From contig OX393567.1 of the NCBI GenBank assembly GCA_947652115.1, positions 2,540,952 through 2,604,951 on the forward strand: a stretch of 64,000 nt of DNA, written 5' to 3'. The position numbers and the translations under genes are program-made. The notes under the pieces were generated by a model. It had not been told where the DNA came from and searched no databases. It worked only from the letters and a program-made list of their open reading frames with translations. Shown piece by piece: positions 49,901-57,685 of the stretch (position 1 is its first letter; each line of letters starts with the position of its first letter). This DNA is from Blastomussa wellsi (lineage: Eukaryota; Cnidaria; Anthozoa; Scleractinia; Plerogyridae).

Positions 49901-52900
49901 CAATTAATAGTAGTTGGTGTTGTAGTAGGGAGAAGTTGAGGTCTTTCCTGCTGATTAGTGACATCTATAGTTATGTTCAGCTATTTACCTGGAGATAACA
50001 CATTCTTTCATTGTAAAGCTAATGGCTAAGTACCTTGTAATGATCAGTGTCATGTCACTGTTTTGCAAAGTTGGCAAGATAAACAGAGTAGCCCCACCTC
50101 TTTTATTTCATTTTCAATCTCTTCTTCACTCATGGCCATTATCTCTTTGGAGACAACTTCTTCACCTTTAAGACTTTGTTCAAGCTGTTTGGGCAAACAA
50201 ATACGATGTTTAGTTCCATAAAATAATCTCAATTCTCTCCTTTCCCCCATCCCTACAGATTGAAGGAATTGGAAATACCTGGGGATGGGGGAGGGGTTCA
50301 CAAAGACTAAATATTCAAAGAATACACAAAGCTAAACTGTGCATAAAAACTAACAATAATTAATATCAGTTTGCACATTATGTTTGACTAATTTGATAAA
50401 AATATGATAAAAGTGTATATATTAATAATTATTATGTGCATAAATTAAACTAGGTTGTCTGTAAGCCACAGGAGAGGGAGACTGGGCATAGGTTTGAACT
50501 AAACTGAGATTTTTTGTTACAATATCCTGCCTGGGGCATTTGTGGATGGTCAAAAGAGTCACTAAACACAAATAAATTAATTAAAATTGCAAGGAAGTCC
50601 ACTAAGGCAGTTATTTAAAAGTTCCCACTACGAGACGATAACTACTGTCAACTCCCCCATCTATGCCCCGCGGTCTTGACATGCGACTTAACATTGATAG
50701 CTGCATAATTTTGTACCTGTTGCTTGTAAGTCTTGCTTTGTTTTATCCTTTCCTTGGTGCTCATCAACAGTGTGGTAATGAAGTGATAAGCTCCTTTAGG
50801 GCTGAACCTCTCTCCTCCTCTAGTCACCCAAACAGGTCCTAATATGACACTGGTCGATGGCTGAAGAATTCTGTCCAATACAGGAACTAACAGGGATCAT
50901 AGCAATTAGTAAGACATGAGTTTCAATTGAGTGTGTTGTAAACCCAAAACAAAGTTACAATTTAACTGTATCCAATAACAAAGGCAGTCCAGTAAAGCAA
51001 TAAAGTCTTGAAGCAATATTTAGCTTGCATGAAGCAAGGGAAACATCAGTGCATGAGTTATGAATGCTTTTTTTTGTAGCCACTAAGCATAGTGACTACA
51101 AAATGAAAGAAAATGAACATTACTTTCGGCCTTCAAGTGAAAACTGCTCTTAAAGGGCCCTAGTCAGCCATTTTCGATGCCATAAAATTATGACAATTAT
51201 AATTATGGTGAAGCAAAATCTTATAATTGCACTGCTGTGTATTATGTTTCTGGAAGTGTTTAATTATAACCTTCAGCACGTTTGTCACTGCTCTCTTACA
51301 TTTCAAGAGGCTCAGCGCACAATACATTACGGAAACTCTTGCATGTAAACAAAGGTGTGGCTGACTAGGGCCCTTTGATGTATCACTACAAAACATAAAT
51401 TCACAACAAAATGTATGACTTCGTAGGACTGCATTGCCTGTTATAATGCCCTCTTAATTAGCAGATGATAGCTTTGTTACCTACAGGGCACGAAATTCCG
51501 CCTAATACAGTCGCCAATCCGACTAAAATTACCGCGCTGGCAACCAAGATTCAAATATTAGTCACCAAGTTGGCGAAACTTGGCGACCAGAACTCTTTGT
51601 GCTTTGCATATCTTACCTTGATGTATTTTTCAACTAAACGAACGATGAGGTCTGTTAAGCAAAATCGTCGTGAATGCTACAAAGTCAACATGTCAACACC
51701 CGCCATCTTGGATTTTCCAAACATTACATTGTATAATTCAAAATTAAATGTCCCTTTTACTAACAATGTATATTGCAGGCTTTTTCTTTTCCAACTGTGG
51801 CGACACCTTCCACATGAAAAATGGCTCCTAACTTTTTGTCTTGGCGACCACTTCAATTGGAAAATTTAGGAGCCCTGACCTATCTCTCTGAAATACCCGG
51901 AGCTAACAAAGCAAAATAAGCAAGCTGTACATAGCATAGAATAGCCCAACATAACATAACCAACCTTCAGAAAAGCTCTCGATTTCCTTTCCTTGCCAGT
52001 CAAACAGTAGTCTGGCCCCAGACTCGAGATTTAACTTCTTAGTGCAGTCATCCAGGAACTAAACAAAGAAATACATGATCCGTGATTCATTCCCTATTCT
52101 GTGTTCTACTTGATATAGCAAGCAAGATTTGTAACTTTTACAAAAATAGAGAACAACCAAAGTAAGCAGCATTCTCGTCCCTATAGCCCTTTTCATTTCC
52201 CTTAGCCTGGGAGGGCCTTGGCACAAGAAACGAAGGCCTCTGGGACATACGATTTTCAAAAAAATTCGAATTTTTTTATTAGCTGTTGAGAACAAAAAAA
52301 TCTTAAACAGAAGTCAAAATGTTCACCGGCCGCCTTATTACAACACATAACATGTAGAAACATCAATGCTATATACATGAAGTCCAGAAGTCCTAGAATT
52401 TCAGACTGGAAATCCTGTCTCCAGAGCCCTTCGTTTCTCGTGCCAAGGCCTTGCCGGCTAAGAGAAACGAAAAGGGCTATGGGGACGAGAATGAGTAAGA
52501 AGTTCTGTAACATACCTCATCAAATCTTCCAGCCACTATCTCTACTCCCTCAGAGCTCTCACCATTCCTGAACACCAGTATTCTTCTCTTCTGACTTTCA
52601 ACCAGTGACTGCATCCTCTTAGAGAGCGACGGTTTTGTGCGACCTCTGGAGCGATCCTCAGGTAGAACAATCCCGCTGAGGGTCCAAGAAGCAGATCTGC
52701 GAAGCTCTTCTCTGTCTGTTAATATTAAATACAATAATAGGAAAACCCAAGACCCAATTAACGTCACGCTGTTCATGCAATTGTTTTTATAATCAACATA
52801 CTATCATGCAATTATCACGGACTTAAAATCAAAAGTCCAAGAGGCATGCTTAGTATTTTTCTGGGTTAAAATATTTAGTTTTACTGACATATTTCTGCTG

Positions 52901-55900
52901 AGTTCTGAGTCATGCTATATTGTGTTGACAATGCTGTGCTCTGTTGTGCTGTGCTCTGCCGTACTATGTCGTCCTGTGCTGTGCTGTGTGCTGTGCTATG
53001 TTGTACAGTGCTGTGTTGTGTTGTATTGTGCTGTGCTAAGCTCTGCTGTCCTGTGTGTTGAGTTGTGCTGTGTGGTGCTGTGTTGTGCTGCTGTTGTGTT
53101 GTGTTGTGCTGTGTTGTGGTGATGTTGTGTTTTGCTGTGTTCTGTTGTGCTGTGTAGTGTTGTGCTTTGTTGTGCTGTGTTCTGTTGTGCAGCTGCTGTG
53201 TTGTACTGTGTTGTCCTGTTGTATTGTGCTGTTGTTGTACTGCTATTGTGTTATGTTTTGCTGCTGTTGTGTTTTGCTGTTGTTGTGTTGTGCTGTGTTG
53301 TGCTGCTGTTGTGTTGTGCTGTGCTATGTTGTGCAGCTGTTGTGTTGTGCTGTGTTGCGCAGCTGTTGTGTTGTGCTGCTGTTGTGTTGTGCTATGTTGC
53401 GCAGCTGTTGTGTTGTGCTGCTGTTGTGTTGTGTTTTGCTGCGGTTGTGTTGTGCTGCTGTTGTGTTGTGCTGTGTTTTGCTGCTGTTGTGTTGTGCTGT
53501 GTTGTGATGCTGTTGTGCAGTGTTGTGCTTTGTTATGCTTCTGTTGTGTTTTGCTGTGTTGTGTTGTGTTGTGCTGCTTATGTGTTGTGTTGTGCTGCTT
53601 ATGTGTTGTGTTGTGCTGTGTTGTGCTGCTGTTGTGTTGTGTTGTGTTGTGCAGCTGTTGTGTTGTGCTGCTGTTGTGTTGTGCTGCTGTTTTGTTGTGT
53701 TGTGCTGCTGTTGTGTTGTGTTGTGTTGTGATGTGTTGTGTTGTGCTGTGCTGTGTTGTGCAGTGTTGTGTTGTGCTGTGTTGTGCTGCTGTTGTGTTGT
53801 GCTGTGCTGCTGTTGTGTTGTGTTGTGTCATGTTGTGTTGTGCTGTGTTCTTGTGCTGAGTTGTGCTGCTTTTGTGTTGTGTTGTGCTGTGTTGTGCTGC
53901 TGTTGTGTTGTGTTGTGTTGTGCTGCACTGCTGTTGTGTTGTGTTTTGTTGTGCTGTGTTGTGCTGCTGTTGTGTTGTGTTGTGCTGTGTTGTGCTGCTG
54001 TTGTGTTGTGTTGTGTTGTGCTGTGTTGTGCAGTGTTGTGTTGTGTTGTGCTGTGTTGTGCTGTGTTGTGCTGCTGTTGTGGTGTGCTGTGCTGTGCTGT
54101 GCTGCTGTTTTGTTGTGTTGTTGTGTTGTGTTGTGTTGTGTTGTGTTGTGCTGTGTTGTTGTGCTGTGTTGTGCTGCTGTTTTGTTGTGTTGTGTTGCTG
54201 TTGTGTTGCTGTGTTGTGTTGCTTTGTTGTTGTGCTGTGTTGTGCTGCTGTTGTGTTGTGTTGTGCTGCTGTTGTGTTGTGTTGTGCTGCTGTTGTGTTC
54301 TGCTGTGTTGTGCTGCTGTTGTGTTGTGCTGTGTTGTGCTGCTGTTGTGTTGTGTTGTGCTGCTGTTGTGCTTTGTTTTAATTAATACATCACCATGCTC
54401 ATGTGTCACCACAATGATCAGGAGTGATATCATGTGCAATAAGGATGCCCAATAAAAAACTAGGGAATCGTCTTAAAGCCCCAATCAAACAATGCATGAT
54501 AGTCGATGATAGTTTTAATTCCCCGAACTATCATCAACTATCATGAAGATTTTGAACAAGTTCAAAGTGAATGATAGTAAATGATAGTTCGTGCTCAAAC
54601 AGAGATGATAGCTGGAACTATCATCAACTATTATGACTGTTTGATCAGGGCTTAAGTAACTGTGCTCATTGTAGCAAAGATCACTAGAAGGAATTTTCCC
54701 GGATTCGTGACGAATCTGAGATGGTTTAGTACCAGATTTGTTTTGCTGTTTACACACTGGCGGGTGAATCCGAAACAAAAATGTCCTGGTTTGGTCGTGT
54801 CTCCGGAGATTTTGAATCCGAAATCCAAAGCGAATACTTCGTATCAGAATACTGTTGAAGCAGCAATGTTTTTTCACGTATTTCAGTGAATCCGGATATT
54901 TATCCACCTGCGATCTTACGGGTTTGCAGTAAACCAAGATGGCGGACCTAACTCCGGTAACATTTATGAATCCGGGAAAATATCCTCTAGTGTAAACGAA
55001 GTCTCAATCAATACCTCGAATAGCAGCACATGGGTCTCGGAAAACCTCCCCACAGGAAACATACACATCAACATCTCTTGAAATCTGCCTGGGATGGGTG
55101 ACTAAAGTGCCGTCAGATAGAAAGAGTTTCCTTGCTGCAGACACAAGTCCAAGTTTGTCTGTGCAGGTGTCAAGAAGCTGCGAAAAGAAAAAATTAAAAT
55201 TGCAAGCTGTGACTTTGCAAGAATTCAAACTGTGTGAGCTTACAGTTGGCTCAATACTGAGATGGTATACTTGTTGAATCGGAAATTTGGCCGCTACAAG
55301 AATTAATAACTATGACTGAAAATGTTACAGATGACTCTTGCTTCGATGCCGGTGGCATCACCTCAGAAGATAATATTCACCATTCACACAAGCATGTTTG
55401 TTGTTGTCAAACAAATCGACGCCAGTGGAATTCTGAAGCCTGATGTTAACCTTAGCTTTGTGACAATTCGAGTCAGTTTAACTTTTTCCGTCGATTTGGC
55501 GCTGCAAACAAAAGCCTTAAATTGTACGCCAGCTTCTCACGAGCAATATATTCCATACTGTCCAGACGCTTCAGTCAATCTCGCAAGAAACAAGAAGCTT
55601 CTAGAGAGAAATGAGATGCATCTCGCGAGAAATGAGACGAGAGGTGGTAACTTACATTATTTTTTTAGCAGTACTGTTCATTGCGTAGATAAATCATTCT
55701 TTTGATATTTACAGCTCTGCTAGCTAATGTACCTGTTGAAGATCTGGAACCGTAATTCTTGCATAGTTATCTCTGTTTCCATTCTGAAATGCCCTGACAC
55801 AAATGAATGAGGGCTTTTTCTTGTAGAGTGGCTTGGTTTTCTTACCACTTGCAGAACTAGAAGCTAAAGAAAATAAAAAGTAATATCACAGATGGTAGCC

Positions 55901-57685
55901 AACCTTATAGAGTATCTGGTAGTATTCTACCAGGATTATTTTGTGAACCAATCATCATATATCAGATGCAAGTTACCTGAAGTGTTTCGGGAAAATGATG
56001 AAGTTCCAGAACTAAATGAACCTGATCTAAATCAAGAAAAAAGTAGAAACATTTCAATTACAGTTGCCATGTCACATTTAATTTGTTGTTAATATTTGTA
56101 AACGTGTATTACAAAACACTTTGCTTCAGGGCAAATTGCATTATGCCACTCTTGTCATTTGGACGGATTAGTAAAAGATGAAAGAAAAGACAGAAGAAAA
56201 CTTTGAACAAAGTAGCAAAGGAATGAATGAATGAATATACGAATAAACAAACAGACAGACAGGAGATGGATGGAAGGACCAGCGTACGAAAGAACAAAGT
56301 AAGGTAGAAAGAAGAGAATGAATGAACATACATGCAAACAAATCAGCCAATTAAAAGAAACAATGAAATAAAGAGAGTAAAGAACAAAGGAAGAAGCAAA
56401 GAAAAGAAGGAATGAGCAATTTCTAAGATTACCAAATTACACCATGATTTTAACAACAACCCACCTGTTTCTGGTTGCAGGAGCTGAGACTGGACGGGAA
56501 CGCTGCTTTGGACGCTGCTCAGCAGTAGTCCAGTCTGTCTTGTCCGCCCAGCCGATAACAGTTTGTGGCATGCTATCCCAGTTTGGACGATCAGTGCTTC
56601 TTTTAGACCTTCCTTTCTGGGATAAAATAGCAGACTTGGGTCGCTTCAACTGAGCATTGCTGTTAGTGTGTGCTGAAACAGCATATGGAGATAATCTTGC
56701 TTCCCTTTGAAACACATAAACAATTTTGCAGCATAAGAAAGGTGTTGTGGTCAAAGCAAAAATGAAAGTCCCCAACAGAAATTGAACCCATGATGTCCCA
56801 AACACTGGGGAGGCACTCTCTCCAGCTGAGCTATGGACATGACGAACTCCTGCACTTGCAACAAGAAAAGAAGTTGCTCATTTCAGCAGACGTCCCTTGA
56901 TTAGGAAGATTGCATGACGAGCCAAAAATATGTCTGCCTAGGATGCTAGCACTTAATGTGAATCTCTCAGTCTCAACAGAAATACCCAGGGTTGTCAATA
57001 AGCGCCGGCGACCGGCGATATCGCTGGCTACTTAAACATTTTCGCTGGCTACAATTTGCTGGAGATAAGCGGGAAGAAAGCGGCCATTACAAAAACCCTT
57101 AAAAAGGGCCCCCAGTGCCGTCTACTTTCAAAATATCTCTGCATACTTCATACCCCTTGTCTGGAAAATTATCCAGATATTCGCATCTTCCAAGCTCAGT
57201 GAGAGTGCTGCATTGTAAACTTATCATATAAGGTCATTTTGACTTATTATGAGTTTGACTTATTATTAACTTATTATGAGAGTTATATAATCTTATGGTT
57301 TAAACAAACTTAACCTGAAAACAAATATTGTAAAAGTGAATGACCTAGCTAATATACACTGTACAACATGCTTCCCACAGTAATCTTGTAACTATGACAT
57401 CTATAGGGGATGGGCAAAAGATAAAATCTAACTTATTTAACCTAATAACGAAGGTATAATTAAGTTAAAATCTTTATCAAATGCATAACTAATAAATTAA
57501 CATTTTTAAAATCTCACAAATCACCTGATCTAGCTGTCTTACCTTTCTTTCCGAACCGGACGAGCCTTCTGGATTTCGTCCATATATTGAGCAAGCAGCA
57601 AGTCTTCATAGCTGATTTCGTCGCTCATCCCTCTTTGTAAATACACAGACGCTTTTCCCTTACTTGTTCTTGATTTTGAAGCCAT
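23851..57685 (-). CDS. DCDC1: DCDC1-like doublecortin-domain protein, 36 exons, about 1819 residues
   Basis: Minus-strand exons in order: 57543-57685 (ATG), 56465-56704, 55733-55856, 55015-55177, 52516-52715, 51965-52058, 50717-50886, 50098-50184, 49558-49737, 48764-49043, 46602-46819, 46206-46349, 46008-46126, 45010-45384, 44730-44853, 43767-43851, 41665-41750, 41402-41440, 39466-39712, 38585-38723, 37457-37654, 36580-36715, 35219-35432, 34930-35000, 34198-34330, 33870-33922, 31743-31949, 30847-31029, 30236-30575, 28848-28966, 28326-28427, 27134-27208, 26385-26459, 25939-26014, 24987-25087, 23851-23970 (TGA). Every junction keeps phase; the sum is 5460 nt. Six doublecortin-type folds (repeated LLDxCTxxLGLxSAARRLF, xVSCGExF) and two ricin-B-like blocks match the DCDC1/DCDC5 family, whose human member is of similar length. 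The family is microtubule-associated; the DCDC5 part has been linked to dynein in cell division. The role in this animal is unknown. Confidence 0.9.
24148..24516. repeat. Dispersed element R2, copy 1 (DCDC1-like intron)
   Basis: About 370 bases repeated with about 90% identity by eye at 36998-37381. Shared text includes GATTCATGCTGACGTCATTG, GAAGGCAACATGTTAGATAT and AATGAGGCAAATATTGTAAA. Ends are weakly inverted (GGGGATTC and GATTCCCC), as in a MITE. Confidence 0.75.
24733..24964. repeat. MITE family M5, copy 1
   Basis: Termini TTAAAGGGCCCTAGTCAGCC and GGCTGACCAGGACCCTTTAA are inverted with two mismatches. Inner CATTTTCGATGGCAT and CATGTAAAC are shared with the copy at 51150-51377. Confidence 0.8.
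25190..25350. repeat. Degenerate tandem repeat TTTTCCCGCG(C/T)TTGACAC
   Basis: About six imperfect units of 25-35 bases, each with a CCCGCG or CCGCG core followed by a TTTGA- or TTGTC-like word. It lies in a DCDC1-like intron and does not code. Confidence 0.55.
25939..27208 (-). other. DCDC1-like exons 32-34: doublecortin domain 6
   Basis: Residues about 1672-1746 are spread over three small exons of 75, 75 and 76 nt: VRVKAIPNGETKERAAVVFG, LLDACTSRLDLGSAARRLFK and FGEIERDQYVCVSCGEGFL. It is the most compact copy of the domain and has no insertions. Confidence 0.82.
27408..27650. repeat. Dispersed element R3, copy 1
   Basis: Begins GAGCTTCAATTGAGTGTCGT, then AAACCAAAACCAAAGTAATT; contains AGCGCGGGAAAACGTGCACG and TGATTGGTTGAAAAAGT. 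Related copies lie at 37779-38040, 50917-51055 and, reversed, 36150-36405. Confidence 0.72.
27985..28258 (-). mobile_element. tRNA-derived SINE, minus orientation, near full length
   Basis: Read on the minus strand it goes from a tRNA-like head (GTGGCCTGGACTCCGGATCG, then GGTTAGAGCCCCTGG) through CAGTGCCTCTCTTCACCCAG and TGGACTAGCATCCCATCC to GATAAGCTCCGGCCTGATGG. The B-box is damaged relative to the copy at 46918. It sits 68 bases from the exon at 28326. Confidence 0.78.
29072..29531. repeat. Inverted-repeat element with internal 56-bp tandem array
   Basis: Outer ends ATAACATACCGTAGAATCCC and GGGATTCTACGGTATGTTAT are exact complements. The inside, from about 29265 to 29490, carries four near-identical 56-bp units containing GGAGGAAATTTCTATTAGCA and GGGCTTATAATCGGG. 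It lies in a DCDC1-like intron. Confidence 0.85.
30236..31949 (-). other. DCDC1-like exons 27-29: doublecortin domain 5 with a long acidic insertion
   Basis: Residues about 1390-1590. AVRIRAFKNGEGSRGHGEII (exon 27) and LLDQCTVRLGLASAARRLYT (exon 28) begin the fold; DIWVSCGEPFVPLEG at the end of exon 29 closes it. Between them lie about 120 residues rich in Glu, Asp, Gln and Ser (for example MSDDEQREDDQSS), an unusually long loop for this fold. Confidence 0.78.
31112..31222. repeat. Inverted repeat in DCDC1-like intron
   Basis: TGCTCAATCTTGCGGAATATCG pairs with CGATATTCTGCAAGATTGAG; the loop has CCGAGGCCGTAGGCCGAGTTGG, itself palindromic. About 110 bases. Confidence 0.65.
32561..32760. repeat. 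MITE family M6 inserted in a SINE
   Basis: Exact inverted termini AATAGACCTTTTTAGCT and AGCTAAAAAGGTCTATT; a second inner pair CATTTCAGATCATGTGA and TCACGTGATCTGAAATG. 200 bases. Confidence 0.82.
32786..33415. repeat. Minisatellite, 17 copies of a 37-bp unit derived from the SINE
   Basis: The unit contains GATGGACTAGCATCCCATCC followed by AGGGGGGAGTAACCTG. Length 630 bases equals 17 x 37. Variation is concentrated at one site: CTGCGATGG in eight units, CTGTGATGG in five and CTGCAATGG in four, the pattern expected of CpG decay on either strand. Confidence 0.9.
33512..33820. repeat. Inverted-repeat element with ATGAAGCTCTTCGGAAC termini
   Basis: Left CATGAAGCTCTTCGGAAC, right GTTCCGAAGAGCTTCGTG. 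The interior (AAGATGGCGACTGGTACATT, AAAATGTACAGCCGCCA) is shared with 40486-40735, which lacks these termini. Confidence 0.72.
34198..34330 (-). other. DCDC1-like exon 25: Cys/His-rich segment resembling a zinc finger
   Basis: Residues about 1293-1336 contain YVCEACGKSSRGRHKLQRLH followed by HYHTGFAC. The C-x2-C plus H-x4-6-H spacing suggests a metal site, but it is not a classical C2H2 finger (the final His spacing differs). Described from sequence only. Confidence 0.55.
34511..34757. repeat. MITE family M7, copy 1
   Basis: Ends TTAAAGGGGCTACGTCATCG and GTCGTAGCTCCTTTAA are inverted. CTCAGCCATCCTTGATCC and AGCAAACTATTATTTTTAGG are shared with the copy at 47431-47672. Confidence 0.77.
34930..36715 (-). 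other. DCDC1-like exons 22-24: ricin-B-like block 2
   Basis: Residues about 1152-1292. YKQRWSLNNDGFISLKGTSL and SNQQLVLTVTTPP followed by ASQLWRYDPITGFIEAF give the alternating W/F-x-G-x-I pattern of beta-trefoil repeats. The exon 23 acceptor was chosen as CCAG at 35433, because the nearer TTTCAG gives the wrong phase. Confidence 0.65.
36150..36405. repeat. Dispersed element R3, reversed copy
   Basis: CCACTTTTTCATCCAATCAG, ACACGTTTTCCCGCGCTTTC and TTACTTTTGTCTTGGGTTTA are reverse-complement relatives of the R3 copies at 27408 and 37779. Strongly diverged. Confidence 0.55.
36840..36998 (-). mobile_element. SINE fragment with C-run and tRNA-like A-box text
   Basis: Minus-strand SINE tail words (TATCAGGCCAGAGCTTAACC on plus) are followed by a poly-C run and CAGCATTAAATTTGG. 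Then, on the plus strand, TGGCCTAACGGTTAGCGCGC occurs, which is the tRNA-like A-box head of the same family. The fragment is rearranged and is cut by the R2 element at 36998. Confidence 0.55.
36998..37381. repeat. Dispersed element R2, copy 2
   Basis: Direct relative of 24148-24516, same orientation. It begins AGGGGGATTCATGCTGACG and ends AAGGATTCCCCTAT. Confidence 0.75.
37779..38040. repeat. Dispersed element R3, copy 2
   Basis: GAGTTTCAACTGAGTGTCGT, AGCGCGGGAAAACGTTCACG and TTTGATTGGTTGAAAAAGTG match the copy at 27408-27650. The right end, GACACTCAATTGAAA, is inverted to the left end. Confidence 0.72.
38516..38541. repeat. A(24)-type homopolymer tract
   Basis: An uninterrupted A run of about 24 bases just downstream (in the direction of the minus transcript) of the exon at 38585. 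It could be a microsatellite or a retroposon tail; no element body was recognised next to it. Confidence 0.7.
40486..40735. repeat. Repeat related to the inner part of 33512-33820
   Basis: AAAAGATGGCGACTGGTACATT near the start and GGTAAAATGTACAGCCGCCA near the end match the element at 33512; the middle is diverged. Confidence 0.6.
40805..41035. repeat. Degenerate C/T-rich tandem repeat (about 60-bp unit)
   Basis: Four loose units built from GGTACCCACCCTCCCTCATC-like text followed by a T/C-rich spacer and AGGG. No coding. Confidence 0.5.
41932..42068. repeat. Short tandem duplication, 62-bp unit plus CACTA microsatellite
   Basis: CTGCATTGCATCACATAGAA and CGCCACATCACATTGCTTCA occur twice in tandem, joined by ACACTACACTACACT. 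Confidence 0.75.
42110..42385. repeat. Dispersed repeat family R1, copy 3
   Basis: GACAGTGTTTCAACACATTTC, GAAGAGAGTTGATATATGACG, AAACACTCTCTGAAGTGTTTG and AATCTGTGCTAATTAAGATC match copies 1 and 2. It is in a DCDC1-like intron. Confidence 0.7.
43905..44130 (-). mobile_element. tRNA-derived SINE, minus orientation, 5' truncated
   Basis: On plus: AGTGGCCCATCAGGCC, TCCCCCCTGGATGGGATG, AAATTCGCCGGTACCCATTT and AAGTGTCTTGCCCAAGAACA, the family order read backwards. The B-box region is only GAGGCATGAACTCAGATCG and no clear A-box remains. Confidence 0.75.
44730..46819 (-). other. DCDC1-like exons 11-15: ricin-B/beta-trefoil-like block 1 and linker
   Basis: Residues about 561-887. Repeated trefoil-like units appear: DETGCFLQYKENKNLVLYP, EWVITQSGLIHSKAMPQLVL and QQWGFSPTGQIYSLSKPNLV. 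Human DCDC1 is described as carrying a ricin-B-type lectin segment, which this matches. A Lys run (KKKKKK) and an acidic Ser/Glu-rich loop in exon 14 interrupt the fold. Whether it binds sugar is unknown. Confidence 0.7.
46871..47320. repeat. MITE family M4, copy interrupted by a SINE
   Basis: Ends AATAGAGTGTGTTCACGTGAC and GTCACGTGAGCGAAAACACT, then CTATT. The central GACGTCACGGCGGCCATG and GGGAATTGAACTCTAT match the solo copy at 18430. The SINE at 46918-47179 divides it. Confidence 0.8.
46918..47179 (-). mobile_element. Full-length tRNA-derived SINE, youngest-looking copy
   Basis: On the minus strand: GGGAGGCGCAGTGGCCTAAT, then GGTTAGTGCGCTGGACTC (A-box region), GGGTTCGAGTCCTGGC (near-consensus B-box), GCGTTGTGTTCTTGGGCAAG, TGGACTAGCATCCCATCC and GATAAGCTCCGGCCTGATGG. 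AGGAGTA at 46911-46917 and 47180-47186 is a likely target-site duplication. Total about 262 bases. Confidence 0.85.
47431..47672. repeat. MITE family M7, copy 2
   Basis: TTACCTTAAAGGATCTACGTC at left and GATGTAGCTCCTTCAAGG at right. The inside (CCAGCCATCCTTGCTCCTTT, TTAGCAAACTACTATTTTTA) matches 34511-34757. Confidence 0.75.
48764..49737 (-). other. DCDC1-like exons 9-10: doublecortin domain 3
   Basis: Residues about 463-556. LKLKLYENGSSDDKVVLYFN begins the domain. It continues with FLDACTSCQKV, a Gly-rich insertion (DSGGGPAG), RRIAKRVFTRDGEEITDVHD and DIWLSYGEDFKPP. The fold is divergent but keeps the order of strands and the [S/G]xGExF-type ending. Confidence 0.78.
49370..49525. repeat. 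MITE-like element with GGGCCCATTTGCTGAAAG / CTTTGAACAACCAGGGCC ends
   Basis: Imperfect inverted ends. Internal ATGCTATCCACTG and CACTATCCACTGGATAGTG repeats are palindromic. In the DCDC1-like intron before exon 9's donor side. Confidence 0.55.
50917..51055. repeat. Dispersed element R3, partial copy
   Basis: GAGTTTCAATTGAGTGTGTTG, AAACCCAAAACAAAGTTACA and CAATAACAAAGGCAGTCCAG resemble the left half of R3. Confidence 0.5.
51150..51377. repeat. MITE family M5, copy 2
   Basis: TTAAAGGGCCCTAGTCAGCC at left and GGCTGACTAGGGCCCTTTGA at right, cleanly inverted. The interior matches 24733-24964. Confidence 0.82.
52166..52494. repeat. MITE-like element with about 75-bp inverted arms
   Basis: CATTCTCGTCCCTATAGCCC at left and GGGCTATGGGGACGAGAATG at right. 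The arms continue through GGCCTTGGCACAAGAAACGA and its complement. It occupies most of the short intron between DCDC1-like exons 5 and 6. Confidence 0.8.
52915..54378. repeat. 1.5-kb TGTTG/TGCTG low-complexity tandem array
   Basis: Built almost only from the 5-base words TGTTG, TGCTG and their mixes (TGTTGTGCTGTGTTGTGCTG). It is in the DCDC1-like intron between exons 4 and 5, so the transcript carries the complementary CAACA/CAGCA form. The array has very few stop triplets in any frame on either strand, which makes long spurious open frames. Confidence 0.93.
54470..54657. repeat. Inverted-repeat element with ATGATAG repeats
   Basis: Ends CTTAAAGCCCCAATCAAAC and GTTTGATCAGGGCTTAAG. The interior holds many ATGATAGT words and complements. 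Adjoins the next element. Confidence 0.72.
54680..54998. repeat. MITE-like element with CACTAGAAGGAATTTTCCCGG termini
   Basis: Left CACTAGAAGGAATTTTCCC then GGATTC; right GAATCCGGGAAAATATCCTC then TAGTG. Several inner ATTCGTGA/GAATCCG words. It ends 17 bases from DCDC1-like exon 4. Confidence 0.72.
55015..55856 (-). other. DCDC1-like exons 3-4: doublecortin domain 1
   Basis: Residues about 137-218. The KPSFICVRAFQNGNRDNYA strand region and ITVPDLQQ in exon 3 join LLDTCTDKLGLVSAARKLF and DVDVYVSCGEVF in exon 4. The exon 3 acceptor must be TTCTAG at 55857, because the AG six bases upstream would put a stop in frame. Confidence 0.85.
56465..57685 (-). other. DCDC1-like exons 1-2: disordered basic N-terminus
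   Basis: Residues 1-128. They start MASKSRTSKGKASVYLQRGM, followed by an acidic helix-like stretch (SDEISYEDLLLAQYMDEIQK) and then a Ser/Arg/Pro-rich region containing KRPKSAILSQKGRSKRS and RPVSAPATRNR. No folded domain was recognised. The ATG is the first in the exon and follows AT-rich non-coding DNA. Confidence 0.75.
56740..56865 (-). mobile_element. Second, unrelated tRNA-derived SINE head
   Basis: On the minus strand, CATAGCTCAGCTGGAGAG is a near-perfect tRNA A-box, followed about 50 bases later by a weak B-box ATGGGTTCAATTTCTG. It does not match the main SINE family. It lies 36 or more bases upstream of the acceptor of DCDC1-like exon 2. Confidence 0.6.

Larger units (their letters stand above)
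50717..52715 (-). other. DCDC1-like exons 5-7: doublecortin domain 2
   Basis: Residues about 265-355. RRILVFRNGESSEGVEIVAG (exon 5) joins FLDDCTKKLNLESGARLLF (exon 6) and SVILGPVWVTRGGERFSPKG (exon 7). The exon borders cut the fold at the same places as in the other copies, which suggests domain duplication within the gene. Confidence 0.82.

Noticed and set aside
51465..51869. 134-residue plus-strand frame
   Set aside because: Sits in repeat-like intronic DNA (recurrent GGCGACCA/TTGGCGA words); no domain and no other support.
52881..54455. Long open frames of Cys/Val/Leu or Gln/His/Asn/Thr repeats on both strands
   Set aside because: They are a by-product of the TGTTG/TGCTG array, which rarely contains stop triplets in any frame. 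No start context, domain or splice logic supports coding, and an intron of the DCDC1-like gene spans the array.
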